From assembly GCA_964657395.1 (NCBI GenBank), contig CAZZUX010000032.1, forward strand, positions 1 through 33,662: DNA of 33,662 nt. The letters are read 5' to 3'. This document shows positions 17,923 through 25,368 of this stretch, in pieces. The stretch comes from G963692885 sp964657395 (GTDB taxonomy: Bacteria > Acidobacteriota > Terriglobia > Terriglobales > Acidobacteriaceae). Made by a program: the position numbers and the translations under genes. The notes below the pieces were generated by a model. It searched no databases. It was not told the origin of the DNA and worked only from the letters and a program-made list of their open reading frames with translations. Numbering within the stretch: the stretch's first letter is position 1; every line of letters begins with the position of its first letter.

Positions 17923-18726
17923 ATGCGCTACACACGTATTCAAACAAACCACGGACCACGCTATGCAGAAGTGGAGAACCGCGATGGAGAGCCCTGGGTA
18001 ACCCGGCTTCTTCCCGACTTTCCTGAAGCCCCGGCTCGTCTTGTCGCAATGTCGGATGATTTCGATCCCGTTGCCCTCAGCCATGCGCACCTGCTTGCTC
18101 CTGTTGAACCCTCCAAGATCGTCTGCGTGGGTCGAAATTACCGGGACCATGCGACGGAGTTAGGCAACGAGGTGCCGAAAGAACCGCTGCTCTTCCTCAA
18201 ACCACCTTCTTCGCTACTGAGCCCGGGCGGCACCATCTTGTATCCAGCCCTTTCCAGCCGAGTCGACTACGAGGGGGAACTTGCGATCGTCGTGGGGCGT
18301 CGAGCCCGTCATATCGGTCCGCAGGAAGATGTTGCCAGTTATATCCGCGGCTACACCATCGTGAACGACGTCACCGCGCGGGATCTTCAGAAATCGGACG
18401 GCCAGTGGACGCGCGGCAAAGGCTTCGATACCTTCTGCCCTGCCGGACCTATCGTCACGGACGAGATCGACCCGGTAGCGAACGGGATCGAGCTCACCAC
18501 AACTCTTAACGGCGAGAAGAAGCAGCACGGCAACACCAGGGACTTCCTTTTCGAGATTCCGGCGCTCCTGCGCTACATCACCGCCTTCCTCACGCTGGAA
18601 CCAGGCGACCTGATTCCTACCGGCACCCCGGCAGGCGTTGGTCCTATGCGGCCCGGGGATTCCGTGACTATCTCCATAGAAGGCATCGGCAGCCTGGTAA
18701 ATACCGTCGCCGCCGAGATAGGGTGA
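17923..18726 (+). CDS. Fumarylacetoacetate hydrolase (FAH) family protein
   Basis: A 267-residue FAH-fold enzyme. After a short N-terminal domain, the catalytic domain starts with KIVCVGRNYRDHATELG (65-81). It carries the metal ligands E117 and E119 in DYEGELAIVVG and D149 in IVNDVTARDLQ, then KGFDTFCPAGP (166-176) and LEPGDLIPTGTPAGVGP. Known members hydrolyse or decarboxylate acylpyruvates, isomerise 2-hydroxyhepta-2,4-diene-1,7-dioate, or cleave fumarylacetoacetate. The length and FLKPPSSLL motif fit the acylpyruvase/HpaG-like group, but the substrate cannot be fixed. It starts 24 bases after the lipoprotein gene and about 100 bases before transaldolase, probably in the same transcript. 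Confidence 0.88.
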   Translation: MRYTRIQTNHGPRYAEVENRDGEPWVTRLLPDFPEAPARLVAMSDDFDPVALSHAHLLAPVEPSKIVCVGRNYRDHATELGNEVPKEPLLFLKPPSSLLSPGGTILYPALSSRVDYEGELAIVVGRRARHIGPQEDVASYIRGYTIVNDVTARDLQKSDGQWTRGKGFDTFCPAGPIVTDEIDPVANGIELTTTLNGEKKQHGNTRDFLFEIPALLRYITAFLTLEPGDLIPTGTPAGVGPMRPGDSVTISIEGIGSLVNTVAAEIG

Positions 18727-18827
18727 GCCGAGACTGCCTCTTCTTAAGGTCCGATTGCATCAAATAAACAGGACCGATCAGGACCGGCAAATTGTTAAGA
18801 TAAAGACAGAGAGTGTGAAGGAGCCTT

Positions 18828-19838
18828 ATGGCAAAGAATCTGCTTGAGCAATTACGCGAAGTAACCAAGGTAGTCGCCGACTCCGGAGACTTCGACTCGA
18901 TTAAAGAGTTCAAGCCGCAGGATTCGACCACCAATCCCTCGCTGATCACTGCAGCCGCACAAATGCCGGCGTACAGTTCCATCGTTGATGACGTATTGAA
19001 GCAGGCTCGGAAGAAAGCTGGCGATGACGCCTCGGATAAGGACGTCGCCAAGGAAGCGTTTAAGACGCTTGCCGTAGCTTTCGGGCGGAAGATACTGGAC
19101 ATCGTTCCGGGGCGCGTTTCGACCGAAGTAGATGCCCGCCTTTCCTACGACACCGACAAGACACTCGCGGAAGCCCGCGAAATTATTCGCCAATATGATG
19201 AAGCCGGCATATCGCGCGACCGCGTCCTCGTTAAGATCGCCTCCACGTGGCCCGGCATCAAGGCCGCCGAGATTCTGGAGAAGGAAGGCATACACTGCAA
19301 TTTGACCCTGCTCTTCGGTCTACACCAGGCCATTGCCTGTGCGGAAGCCAAGGTTACGCTGATCTCGCCGTTCGTTGGACGCATCCTCGACTGGTACAAG
19401 AAGGACACCGGCAAGGATTACAAGGGCGCGGAAGACCCGGGCGTTCAGTCTGTAACGACCATATACAACTATTACAAGAAGTTCGACTACAAGACGCAGG
19501 TCATGGGAGCAAGCTTCCGCAATATCGGTGAGATTACGGAGTTGGCTGGCTGCGACTTGCTGACTATCTCACCGAAGCTTTTGGAAGAACTAAGCAAGAC
19601 CGAGGCTGATCTTCCGAGAAAGCTCGATCCAGCGAACGCCAAGAATCTGAACATCGAAAAGCAGCACATCGATGAGGCGACGTTCGAGAAAATGCACAAC
19701 GAAGATCGCATGGCGCACGACAAGCTGAAAGAGGGGATCGAAGGTTTCTCCGAGGCTCTGGAGAATCTTGAGAAATTGCTGGAGAAGCGGCTGGCCGAAA
19801 TTTCTGCCAACGAACCGAAGGCGGTCGGCGCGCGCTGA
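18828..19838 (+). CDS. tal: Transaldolase
   Basis: A 336-residue class I transaldolase of the TalA/TalB subtype, transferring a dihydroxyacetone unit between sedoheptulose 7-phosphate and glyceraldehyde 3-phosphate in the cytoplasmic pentose phosphate pathway. Its sequence can be followed along E. coli TalB throughout: VADSGDFDSIKEFKPQDSTTNPSLI at the N-terminus, Schiff-base lysine K136 in VLVKIASTWPGIKAA, then EGIHCNLTLLF, LISPFVGRILDWYKK, GVQSVTTIYNYYKKF and VMGASFRNIGEI. AAGGAG five bases upstream supports ATG 18828. It is slightly longer than E. coli TalB because of a Lys/Asp-rich insertion near residues 60-75 and a longer C-terminus. A strong terminator follows. Confidence 0.97.
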   Translation: MAKNLLEQLREVTKVVADSGDFDSIKEFKPQDSTTNPSLITAAAQMPAYSSIVDDVLKQARKKAGDDASDKDVAKEAFKTLAVAFGRKILDIVPGRVSTEVDARLSYDTDKTLAEAREIIRQYDEAGISRDRVLVKIASTWPGIKAAEILEKEGIHCNLTLLFGLHQAIACAEAKVTLISPFVGRILDWYKKDTGKDYKGAEDPGVQSVTTIYNYYKKFDYKTQVMGASFRNIGEITELAGCDLLTISPKLLEELSKTEADLPRKLDPANAKNLNIEKQHIDEATFEKMHNEDRMAHDKLKEGIEGFSEALENLEKLLEKRLAEISANEPKAVGAR

Positions 19839-19857
19839 AGTTCAGTCAAAGCACATC

Positions 19858-19894
19858 CACAAGGGCAGCCAACTATGGCTGCCCTTGTGATTTT
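19858..19894 (+). terminator. Rho-independent terminator after transaldolase
   Basis: A perfect 14-bp stem (CACAAGGGCAGCCA at 19858-19871 with its complement at 19876-19889) encloses a 4-base loop and is followed by ATTTT. It starts 20 bases past the transaldolase stop codon. Confidence 0.92.
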
Positions 19895-20183
19895 CAGCCC
19901 GCCTTTTCACAGCAGCAACATAGCTAGATTCTCCGAAGCACCTGGAGGTCAGCAAGGTCCGTCCTATTGAGTAGGCAGAATGTGTCCGACGATGGCCGGT
20001 TCGCAATCCGATCGGTCGGCTGCTAACAAAAGTGGGCAGGTACATCTTCCGTCTCTCACGGTTTAGCGAAAATTCACGATACATTTACCAGCAACATGTA
20101 CGTGCGCTGTCTGTGGCGGAAGGCTCGTTAAACTGAGAAGCCGCCCGCTGAACACTTCCACCGACCGGTAACGGAGGGATTAA
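19895..20183. other. Intergenic spacer, no supported gene
   Basis: Nearly 290 bases between the transaldolase terminator and the next gene. A minus-strand frame of about 80 codons crosses it but has no ribosome site or recognisable domain. Apart from GGAGG at 20173-20177, the ribosome site for the following GTG start, I see nothing identifiable. Confidence 0.6.
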
Positions 20184-20714
20184 GTGATTCCACAGCAACA
20201 CTCCTTGCGCCATTTGTTCCATCAACTTGTTGACGACTGCTATCGCCGCCAACTGGGCCTTGATGACACCGAGATCTCGACCTACGTCGCGGATCTACTC
20301 ACAGACTTCTCTGAATCCAACCGCATTTACGCTCTCCGTGACGAGGAAGGTCGACCTCTCAAGCGCGTGTCAGAGATGATCACCGCCTCCGATCCAGTGC
20401 ATGGCACTGCCGCGTCCTTCGATGCCGAGCGAGAAGCCCGCAAGCACATCGGCAACTACGCGCTCTTTTTCACTGGTATGTACCCGCGCAGCCAGCCGGA
20501 AAACTTCCTCAACCTGATTGAAGCAGGCAAGGAAAGCTACTACATCGTGTCCCAGTTCAACCTGTTCGAATATGCCCGCGAAGCTCCCCTGTTCGAACGG
20601 CTCGCCGACCGCTTTGAGACCTGCGTACACGGCATCAACCTGGTTCGAGGCGAACTCGACAAGCTACATGCTTTGCCTATTTCGCAAGCCACACCGCAGA
20701 AGCACCTGATGTAA
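20184..20714 (+). CDS. Conserved-looking hypothetical protein
   Basis: A 176-residue soluble protein I do not recognise. It is probably mostly alpha-helical, acidic and without signal peptide or membrane segment. Visible landmarks are LRHLFHQLVDDCYRRQLGL near the N-terminus, a central KHIGNYALFFTGMYPRS-x-PENFLNLIEAGKESYYIVSQF (about 87-125) and LFERLADRFETCVHGINLVRGEL (136-158). The aromatic and glycine-rich centre suggests a defined fold rather than a spurious frame. The start is GTG at 20184, strongly supported by GGAGG at 20173-20177 with six bases of spacing. It stands alone between a terminator and a downstream hairpin, and is convergent with hslU, so context gives no function. Confidence 0.75.
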   Translation: MIPQQHSLRHLFHQLVDDCYRRQLGLDDTEISTYVADLLTDFSESNRIYALRDEEGRPLKRVSEMITASDPVHGTAASFDAEREARKHIGNYALFFTGMYPRSQPENFLNLIEAGKESYYIVSQFNLFEYAREAPLFERLADRFETCVHGINLVRGELDKLHALPISQATPQKHLM

Positions 20715-20719
20715 GGAAG

Positions 20720-20752
20720 GGGCCGTCCAGGAAGCACCTTCACGGACGGCCC
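20720..20752. terminator. Hairpin between convergent genes, possible terminator
   Basis: GGGCCGTCC at 20720-20728 pairs perfectly with GGACGGCCC at 20744-20752, and an inner GAAG/CTTC can extend the stem. It lies six bases past the stop of the hypothetical gene. There is no T-run on either side, so it may be a non-canonical or bidirectional terminator or an mRNA 3'-end stabiliser. Confidence 0.5.
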
Positions 20753-20959
20753 GGCAGCTTAAGCGCCATGATGTTCGTCATCTGGAGGGATCGCGAATTA
20801 GATGATGTCATCACCTTGTTCGACATGCCTCGAAGACAAAGCCTGTTCTGCAGGTGACCAAGCGCTCTTCGAATAGCGTCAACTCCGGTGCGACCAACGG
20901 GAGCATCCCCATACGCCAAAGGCGTGTCTGCCTCGATGGCAAATCGCGATGGCAAGTCG

Positions 20960-22522
20960 CTACAGGATGTACCTGGACAGATCCTGGTCCTTCACAATCG
21001 AAGCAACCATCTGTTGCACATACGCCGGATCGATAATCACGACACGCTCAATGCCCTTTTCCGTATGACGCTCAACCACCGGCATCGGTACAGTTGCGCC
21101 ATTATCCGGAATGGAAGCCAGGATATCGACCACACCTTCCGCGTTCTTCGCCGCCTTGGTGAGGTCCGGAGCAAGAAAGCTGATCTCGTCCAGAACGCGC
21201 TCCATGATGGTATGCAGACGACGTGCACCGATATTCTCAGTCGTCTCATTCACGCGAAAGGCAAACTTCGCCATCTCCTCTAGAGCTTCCGGCGTGAACT
21301 CCAGCTTCAATCCTTCAGTATCCAGCAGCGCGATCGACTGCTTGGTCAGCGACGACTTCGGCTCCGTCAGGATTCGCACGAAATCTTCCACTGTCAGCGA
21401 TTGCAGCTCCACGCGAATAGGGAAGCGGCCCTGCAATTCGGGAATCAGGTCGCTGGGCTTAGAAACGTGGAAAGCTCCTGCCGCGATGAAGAGAATGTGA
21501 TCAGTTCGCACCATGCCGTAGCGCGTGTTGACCGTCGTGCCTTCGACGATGGGGAGAATGTCGCGCTGCACTCCCTCGCGAGAGATATCCGGGCCATGCC
21601 CACCTTCGCGCCCCGCGATCTTGTCGATCTCGTCTAAGAAGACGATGCCGGAGTTCTCGACGCGCTCAACTGCGAGCCGCGTTACGTGCTCCATATCGAT
21701 CAGGCGCTGTTCTTCTTCCTGCACCAGGTAATCGAAAGCTTCCGCTACTTTCATCTTGCGCTTTTTGGTGCGGCCGCCAAACAGGCTGGGCAGGACATCT
21801 TTCAGGTTGATGTCCATGTCCTCCATGCCCTGGTTTGAAATGATTTCGAACGAAGGCTGATTGCGCTCTCGCACATCGATCTCGACTGTCCGGTCATCCA
21901 GCCGGCCCTCGCGAAATTGGGCGCGAAGCTTTTCCCGCGTACGCTGTTGGCTGTCGCTGGTGGCGGCCGGCAGTAGGGAAGGCGCTTCTGTTTCGGCTGT
22001 CGCGTCGCTCTTCTCGTCCCCAGCGTCTTCTTTCTTCGTACTTACACTGGTCGCCGCAGGAGTTGGCGGCAGCAGCAGGTCAAGCAAACGATCCTCCGCA
22101 TGCAGCTCAGCCTTGTCTTCTACTTCTTCCAGCTTTTCTTCGCGCACCATCTCGATCGAGATTTCAACCAGATCTCGCACGATCGATTCCACATCGCGGC
22201 CTACATAGCCGACTTCAGTAAACTTCGAAGCCTCAACCTTCAGGAATGGAGAGTTGGTCAGCTTGGCCAGCCGACGCGCGATTTCGGTTTTGCCCACACC
22301 AGTCGGGCCGATCATGATGATGTTCTTCGGCATGATGTCGTCGGCTATATCGGGAGCGAGCTTCTGCCGTCGCATGCGATTACGAAGGGCAATCGCCACG
22401 GCACGCTTCGCAGCCTTCTGGCCGACAACATACTTGTCCAGTTCCGCGACGATTTCGCGCGGCGTCAATTCATCCAGAGCCAGTTCCTGGTCTTCCGCTG
22501 CTCCCGGTAAGTAAATAGCCAT
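20960..22522 (-). CDS. hslU: HslU, ATPase subunit of the HslUV protease
   Basis: A 520-residue AAA+ unfoldase that feeds substrates to HslV. It shows TPREIVAELDKYVVGQ at the N-terminus, Walker A GPTGVGKT (72-79), pore loop GYVG (105-108), Walker B IVFLDEID (293-300), sensor and arginine motifs later, and the C-terminal RYIL that should dock into HslV. E. coli HslU has 443 residues; most of the excess is an Asp/Glu/Ala/Pro/Thr-rich insertion in the I domain at about 153-192. ATG 22522 is chosen because the family sequence starts there. AGGAG is about ten bases upstream; a GTG 33 bases earlier is the alternative. It lies 46 bases downstream of hslV in the same operon. Heat-shock control is expected from the family but not visible here. 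Confidence 0.96.
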   Translation of the reverse strand: MAIYLPGAAEDQELALDELTPREIVAELDKYVVGQKAAKRAVAIALRNRMRRQKLAPDIADDIMPKNIIMIGPTGVGKTEIARRLAKLTNSPFLKVEASKFTEVGYVGRDVESIVRDLVEISIEMVREEKLEEVEDKAELHAEDRLLDLLLPPTPAATSVSTKKEDAGDEKSDATAETEAPSLLPAATSDSQQRTREKLRAQFREGRLDDRTVEIDVRERNQPSFEIISNQGMEDMDINLKDVLPSLFGGRTKKRKMKVAEAFDYLVQEEEQRLIDMEHVTRLAVERVENSGIVFLDEIDKIAGREGGHGPDISREGVQRDILPIVEGTTVNTRYGMVRTDHILFIAAGAFHVSKPSDLIPELQGRFPIRVELQSLTVEDFVRILTEPKSSLTKQSIALLDTEGLKLEFTPEALEEMAKFAFRVNETTENIGARRLHTIMERVLDEISFLAPDLTKAAKNAEGVVDILASIPDNGATVPMPVVERHTEKGIERVVIIDPAYVQQMVASIVKDQDLSRYIL

Positions 22523-22568
22523 CTCTTTTCGGCTCCTTTCGAGCCTTTCGCCCACTGCGGCCCGTCCG

Positions 22569-23258
22569 TCAGCCTTGCAGTTCTTCTATCGTGATCTGGT
22601 CATTGGTATAGATACAGATCTGCCCAGCGATGCGCAGCGACTTCTCTGCCACATCTCTCGCCGGCAGGTCCGTATTCTGGAGCAGCGCGCGTGCCGCAGC
22701 CAGTGCGTACGATCCACCACTGCCAATTGCCGCAATGCCTTCGTCCGGTTCGATCACGTCACCGGAGCCGCTGATCAGGTAGGTCTGCGTGGGATCCGCA
22801 ACAACCAACAGGGCTTCCAGGTTGCGCAGCATCTTGTCCGTCCGCCAGTCCTTGGCGAGTTCAACAGCCGATCTTCCCAAGTTGCCGGCATACTGTTCCA
22901 GCTTCGTCTCAAATCGTGAGAAGAGTGAAAAGGCGTCCGCCGTCGATCCTGCAAAACCAGCCAGGATCTTGTCCTGGTACAGCCTGCGGATCTTCCGAGC
23001 CGAGTGTTTTATGACCGCGTCGCCGAGCGTGACCTGGCCATCGGCTGCCATCACCACGCTGGTATCGCGGCGCACGCAGACGACCGTAGTCGATCGGATA
23101 CGTATGTGTCCCGAAGTAGAAGGTGTTTCAGGAAAAGTGAGGAGAGGATGTGCCGCTGACGCAATCCTGGCATCTTCAGTCCGAGGAACGAGTGCCCGGC
23201 CAGCCGGCATTCGGTCAGCCCGTCTTGTTGTGCCTGCGAAAGGCCTTGCTTTTTTCAT
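22569..23258 (-). CDS. hslV: HslV, threonine peptidase subunit of HslUV
   Basis: The peptidase of the bacterial proteasome-like HslUV complex. From residue 57 the protein is a standard HslV: TTVVCVRR with catalytic T57, AADGQVTLGDAVIKHSARKIRRLY with the conserved active-site lysine K89, LAGFAGSTADAFSLFSRFE, ELAKDWRTDKMLR and IAAIGSGGSYALAAARALL, ending IEEL. The catalytic threonine must be N-terminal in the mature enzyme and E. coli HslV loses only its initiator Met, but here the only in-frame ATG codons lie 56 and 40 residues before it, with no GTG or TTG between. Either this is a propeptide or translation starts at a non-standard codon close to the threonine (ATA or ATC at 23105-23099). The upstream stretch has far lower GC at third positions than the mature part. 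A TATACT lies ten bases before ATG 23258. Confidence 0.93.
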   Translation of the reverse strand: MKKARPFAGTTRRADRMPAGRALVPRTEDARIASAAHPLLTFPETPSTSGHIRIRSTTVVCVRRDTSVVMAADGQVTLGDAVIKHSARKIRRLYQDKILAGFAGSTADAFSLFSRFETKLEQYAGNLGRSAVELAKDWRTDKMLRNLEALLVVADPTQTYLISGSGDVIEPDEGIAAIGSGGSYALAAARALLQNTDLPARDVAEKSLRIAGQICIYTNDQITIEELQG

Positions 23259-23274
23259 GCTTTCTTCAAGTATA
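23259..23274 (-). promoter_or_regulatory. Candidate -10 box for hslV
   Basis: TATACT reads on the minus strand at 23274-23269 and ends ten bases before the ATG at 23258, so transcription would start about four bases ahead of it. A clear -35 at the right spacing is not seen. If the true start is nearer the catalytic threonine, this would instead give a ~155-base leader. Confidence 0.35.
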
Positions 23275-23433
23275 ACGCAGCAAAATCGTCACCTTGGCTC
23301 GCTGCCGGGACCCACAGCAGCTATCCAAGCCAGCGAAATTCCACTCCGGTGGGGGCAAGAATGCCATTTTCGATACTCCCTACCGGCCTATCCCTGCGCT
23401 ATCCTGTGTCTATCGGTTCCCCCGGGGTGTTGG

Positions 23434-23913
23434 ATGTTGTACGGCATACCATTACGCGGACTACACATCTTCGGCACCGTGGCAGCCTTCAGTATGCTCG
23501 CCGTCGGCGCCGCTGCCATCGCTCTCAGCCGCAAGGAGGAGAGCCTCGACGAGCTGGAGCGCGAACGCCGCGCCGCGCTTGTTAAAGGCGGCCGCATCAT
23601 CGATGCCACCGTGATTGACATTTCTGACCTGTCAGCCGAGGAGAGCGGTCGGCCCATGGGCCTCCAACTCATCCTGTACAAGTACGAGATTTCAGGTGTG
23701 ATCTACGAGGCCTCGCAGGATGTGACGCTGCTCAAACATATCGTCAACATCTATGACTGCCGCCTGGGCTTCCCGGCATCTGTTCGCTACGATCCGCACA
23801 ATCCAACGAACAGCCTGATTGTCGCGGAAGGGTGGAGCGGCCTGCGCGACACCGCCCAGTCCATTCCATTGCGTCCTATCAGGCGTATGCAGCGGCCGCA
23901 GCCCAGCCGTTAA
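23434..23913 (+). CDS. DUF3592-like single-pass membrane protein
   Basis: A 159-residue protein with one N-terminal membrane helix (about 11-31), a charged stretch (SRKEESLDELERERR) and a soluble beta-rich domain. The motifs ATVIDIS, YKYEISGVIYEASQDV and VRYDPHNPTNSLIVAEGW resemble DUF3592 proteins, in which V-x-YDP-x-NP is typical. The function is unknown. The frame is open far upstream, but ATG 23434 is the first start that gives the family-like protein; there is no clear ribosome site. It is divergent from hslV, about 175 bases away, and 82 bases before the CDF transporter. Confidence 0.72.
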   Translation: MLYGIPLRGLHIFGTVAAFSMLAVGAAAIALSRKEESLDELERERRAALVKGGRIIDATVIDISDLSAEESGRPMGLQLILYKYEISGVIYEASQDVTLLKHIVNIYDCRLGFPASVRYDPHNPTNSLIVAEGWSGLRDTAQSIPLRPIRRMQRPQPSR

Positions 23914-23960
23914 GCGCATGTCAAAAAGGGCGGAGATTTGCTACCGAGGCACATGCCGCG

Positions 23961-23995
23961 TTGTAGCCCTGCACCGAGCCACGTAAACTAAAACG
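23961..23995 (+). promoter_or_regulatory. Candidate promoter giving a leaderless CDF transporter mRNA
   Basis: TTGTAG at 23961-23966 and TAAACT at 23984-23989 are separated by exactly 17 bases, and the ATG follows six bases after the -10 box. No Shine-Dalgarno sequence is present. Transcription would begin at or next to the start codon. Confidence 0.5.
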
Positions 23996-24991
23996 ATGCA
24001 CACACATGGGCCCGCCGGTCATACGCACGGGCCATCTCCAGGACAAACATCCGGCAGGACGCAACAGGTTCTGCGCCTGTCTCTGCTTGCAACCCTGGCC
24101 TACGTGCTGCTTACGTTCTTCGCCGGCATGCGTGCTCACTCCCTGGCCCTCATCTCGGAATCCGGCCACAATGTCTCTGACTTTCTCGCCCTGCTGCTCT
24201 CCTTCATAGCCGTCTACTTCCAGACGCGCCCGGCGACGGATGAGAAGACTTTCGGCTACCAGCGAGCGGGTGTGCTGGCAGCCTTTCTGAATGCCGTGAC
24301 ACTGGTCATCCTCTCGGTGTGGATCGGCATAGAGGCCATTCATCGCTTCGGCCAGCCTGTGATTGTGCAGCCTCGCCTGATGATGATTGTCGCTGCCTTC
24401 GGTCTGGCCATGAACGGCAGTATTGCGCTGATGCTCTCCAAGTCCGGCGACGACGTCAACATCCGCAGTGTTTTCATCCACATGCTCGGCGACGCGTTGT
24501 CGACCGCTGCCGTCATCATTGGCGGACTGGCAATCCTCTTCACAAAGCAAAACTGGATTGATCCAGCACTCTCTCTTCTGATCGCTGCACTTATCCTGTG
24601 GAGTTCACCGGCCATCGTGCGCGAGACACTCAACATCCTGCTGGAGGGCACGCCGCGCGATGTTTCACTGCCTGCTATCCGGACGTCTTTGCAGGAGATC
24701 GACGGCGTAGAAAACGTGCACGACCTGCATGTCTGGTGTCTCGGCTCTCAAACTCGCGCGCTGGCTACACACATCACCGTCGCCGATATCCCAACTTCAG
24801 AGACGAGCCGCATTCTGGCCGATATCAACTCGACTCTGCGAACCCGCTTCCGCATTCATCACACCACGATTCAGTTCGAGAACGCCGACTGCGAAGTGGC
24901 ACACGGCTGTGCCATGCCCGTTGAAACAGTAAGCGCCCACAATCATCATGGGCACTCGCACGATCATTCTCGCGACGGCCACAGCCACTAA
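23996..24991 (+). CDS. Cation diffusion facilitator (Zn/Co/Cd exporter, CzcD/ZitB-like)
   Basis: A 331-residue CDF antiporter that exports divalent metal in exchange for protons across the inner membrane. Six membrane helices lie between about 25 and 215. The transport-site residues are present: H58 and D62 in SESGHNVSDF (helix 2) and H162 and D166 in FIHMLGDALS (helix 5), the H/D arrangement typical of zinc carriers. The cytoplasmic C-terminal domain (about 215-300, VENVHDLHVWCLGS) follows. Both ends are His-rich (MHTHGPAGHTHG; HNHHGHSHDHSRDGHSH) and probably collect metal. No metal-responsive regulator is adjacent. Its last four bases overlap the convergent ParD-type gene. Confidence 0.93.
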   Translation: MHTHGPAGHTHGPSPGQTSGRTQQVLRLSLLATLAYVLLTFFAGMRAHSLALISESGHNVSDFLALLLSFIAVYFQTRPATDEKTFGYQRAGVLAAFLNAVTLVILSVWIGIEAIHRFGQPVIVQPRLMMIVAAFGLAMNGSIALMLSKSGDDVNIRSVFIHMLGDALSTAAVIIGGLAILFTKQNWIDPALSLLIAALILWSSPAIVRETLNILLEGTPRDVSLPAIRTSLQEIDGVENVHDLHVWCLGSQTRALATHITVADIPTSETSRILADINSTLRTRFRIHHTTIQFENADCEVAHGCAMPVETVSAHNHHGHSHDHSRDGHSH

Positions 24992-25263
24992 GTTGACTCT
25001 TTCCGCTTCTGCCGCGCGGATGGCAGATCAAGTTCATCATTCAGACGTTCAAAGGGATCTCCGTGGTATAAGCCGCTCTTTTGACTCTTGCGCACTGCAG
25101 CCCGCAAGTCAGCTATCTTCGCCTCAAACTCCTGCTCTTCCCGCTCTAAACTGCGAAGCGCCGCCCGAAACACCTCGCTCGCATTCTCATAGCGGTCGAT
25201 TTTCGCTTTTCTCGCTACAAAATGATCCAGTTCTTTTGTCAAACTCACGTTGCGCGTAGGCAT
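24988..25263 (-). CDS. ParD-family type II antitoxin, apparently without ParE
   Basis: A 91-residue protein whose N-terminus, MPTRNVSLTKELDHFVARK, and helices RYENASEVFRAALRSLEREEQEFEAKIADLR are typical of ParD ribbon-helix-helix antitoxins; the C-terminal ~40 residues would wrap the toxin. ParD proteins bind ParE, a gyrase-targeting toxin, and repress their own promoter. ParE normally follows immediately, but here the next 3' sequence is the convergent CDF gene, which overlaps by four bases, so no toxin gene is present. ATG 25263 is chosen because the family sequence starts there and AAGGGGAG lies just upstream; the frame extends further without support. A perfect inverted repeat lies 40 bases upstream. 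Confidence 0.85.
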   Translation of the reverse strand: MPTRNVSLTKELDHFVARKAKIDRYENASEVFRAALRSLEREEQEFEAKIADLRAAVRKSQKSGLYHGDPFERLNDELDLPSARQKRKEST

Positions 25264-25302
25264 AGCTCCCCTTAAGCCGGGGGATCTGCCTTCAGCAAAA
25301 GC

Positions 25303-25325
25303 TTGTTGGCAAAGTTTGCCAACAA
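25303..25325. promoter_or_regulatory. Perfect 11-bp inverted repeat, candidate operator
   Basis: TTGTTGGCAAA (25303-25313) and its exact reverse complement TTTGCCAACAA (25315-25325) flank a single G. It lies in the 105-base divergent region between the ParD-type gene (start 25263, minus) and the beta-lactamase-like gene (start 25369, plus). ParD antitoxins bind palindromes in their own promoters, so this is a plausible autoregulatory operator and may also affect the hydrolase gene. Confidence 0.55.
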
Positions 25326-25356
25326 CGGAGATTCCCGGAACTGACCGGTGGTCGCG

Positions 25357-25368
25357 TAAAATCCCGCC
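25357..25368 (+). promoter_or_regulatory. Candidate -10 box for the beta-lactamase-like gene
   Basis: TAAAAT at 25357-25362 ends six bases before the ATG at 25369. No Shine-Dalgarno sequence is present and no strong -35 is visible, so a leaderless transcript is suggested rather than shown. Confidence 0.4.

Noticed and set aside
19842..20084. 80-codon minus-strand frame next to the transaldolase terminator
   Set aside because: It spans the terminator stem and has no family resemblance.
20740..20955. 71-codon minus-strand frame just after hslU
   Set aside because: It needs a TTG start without a ribosome site and runs through the hairpin at 20720-20752.
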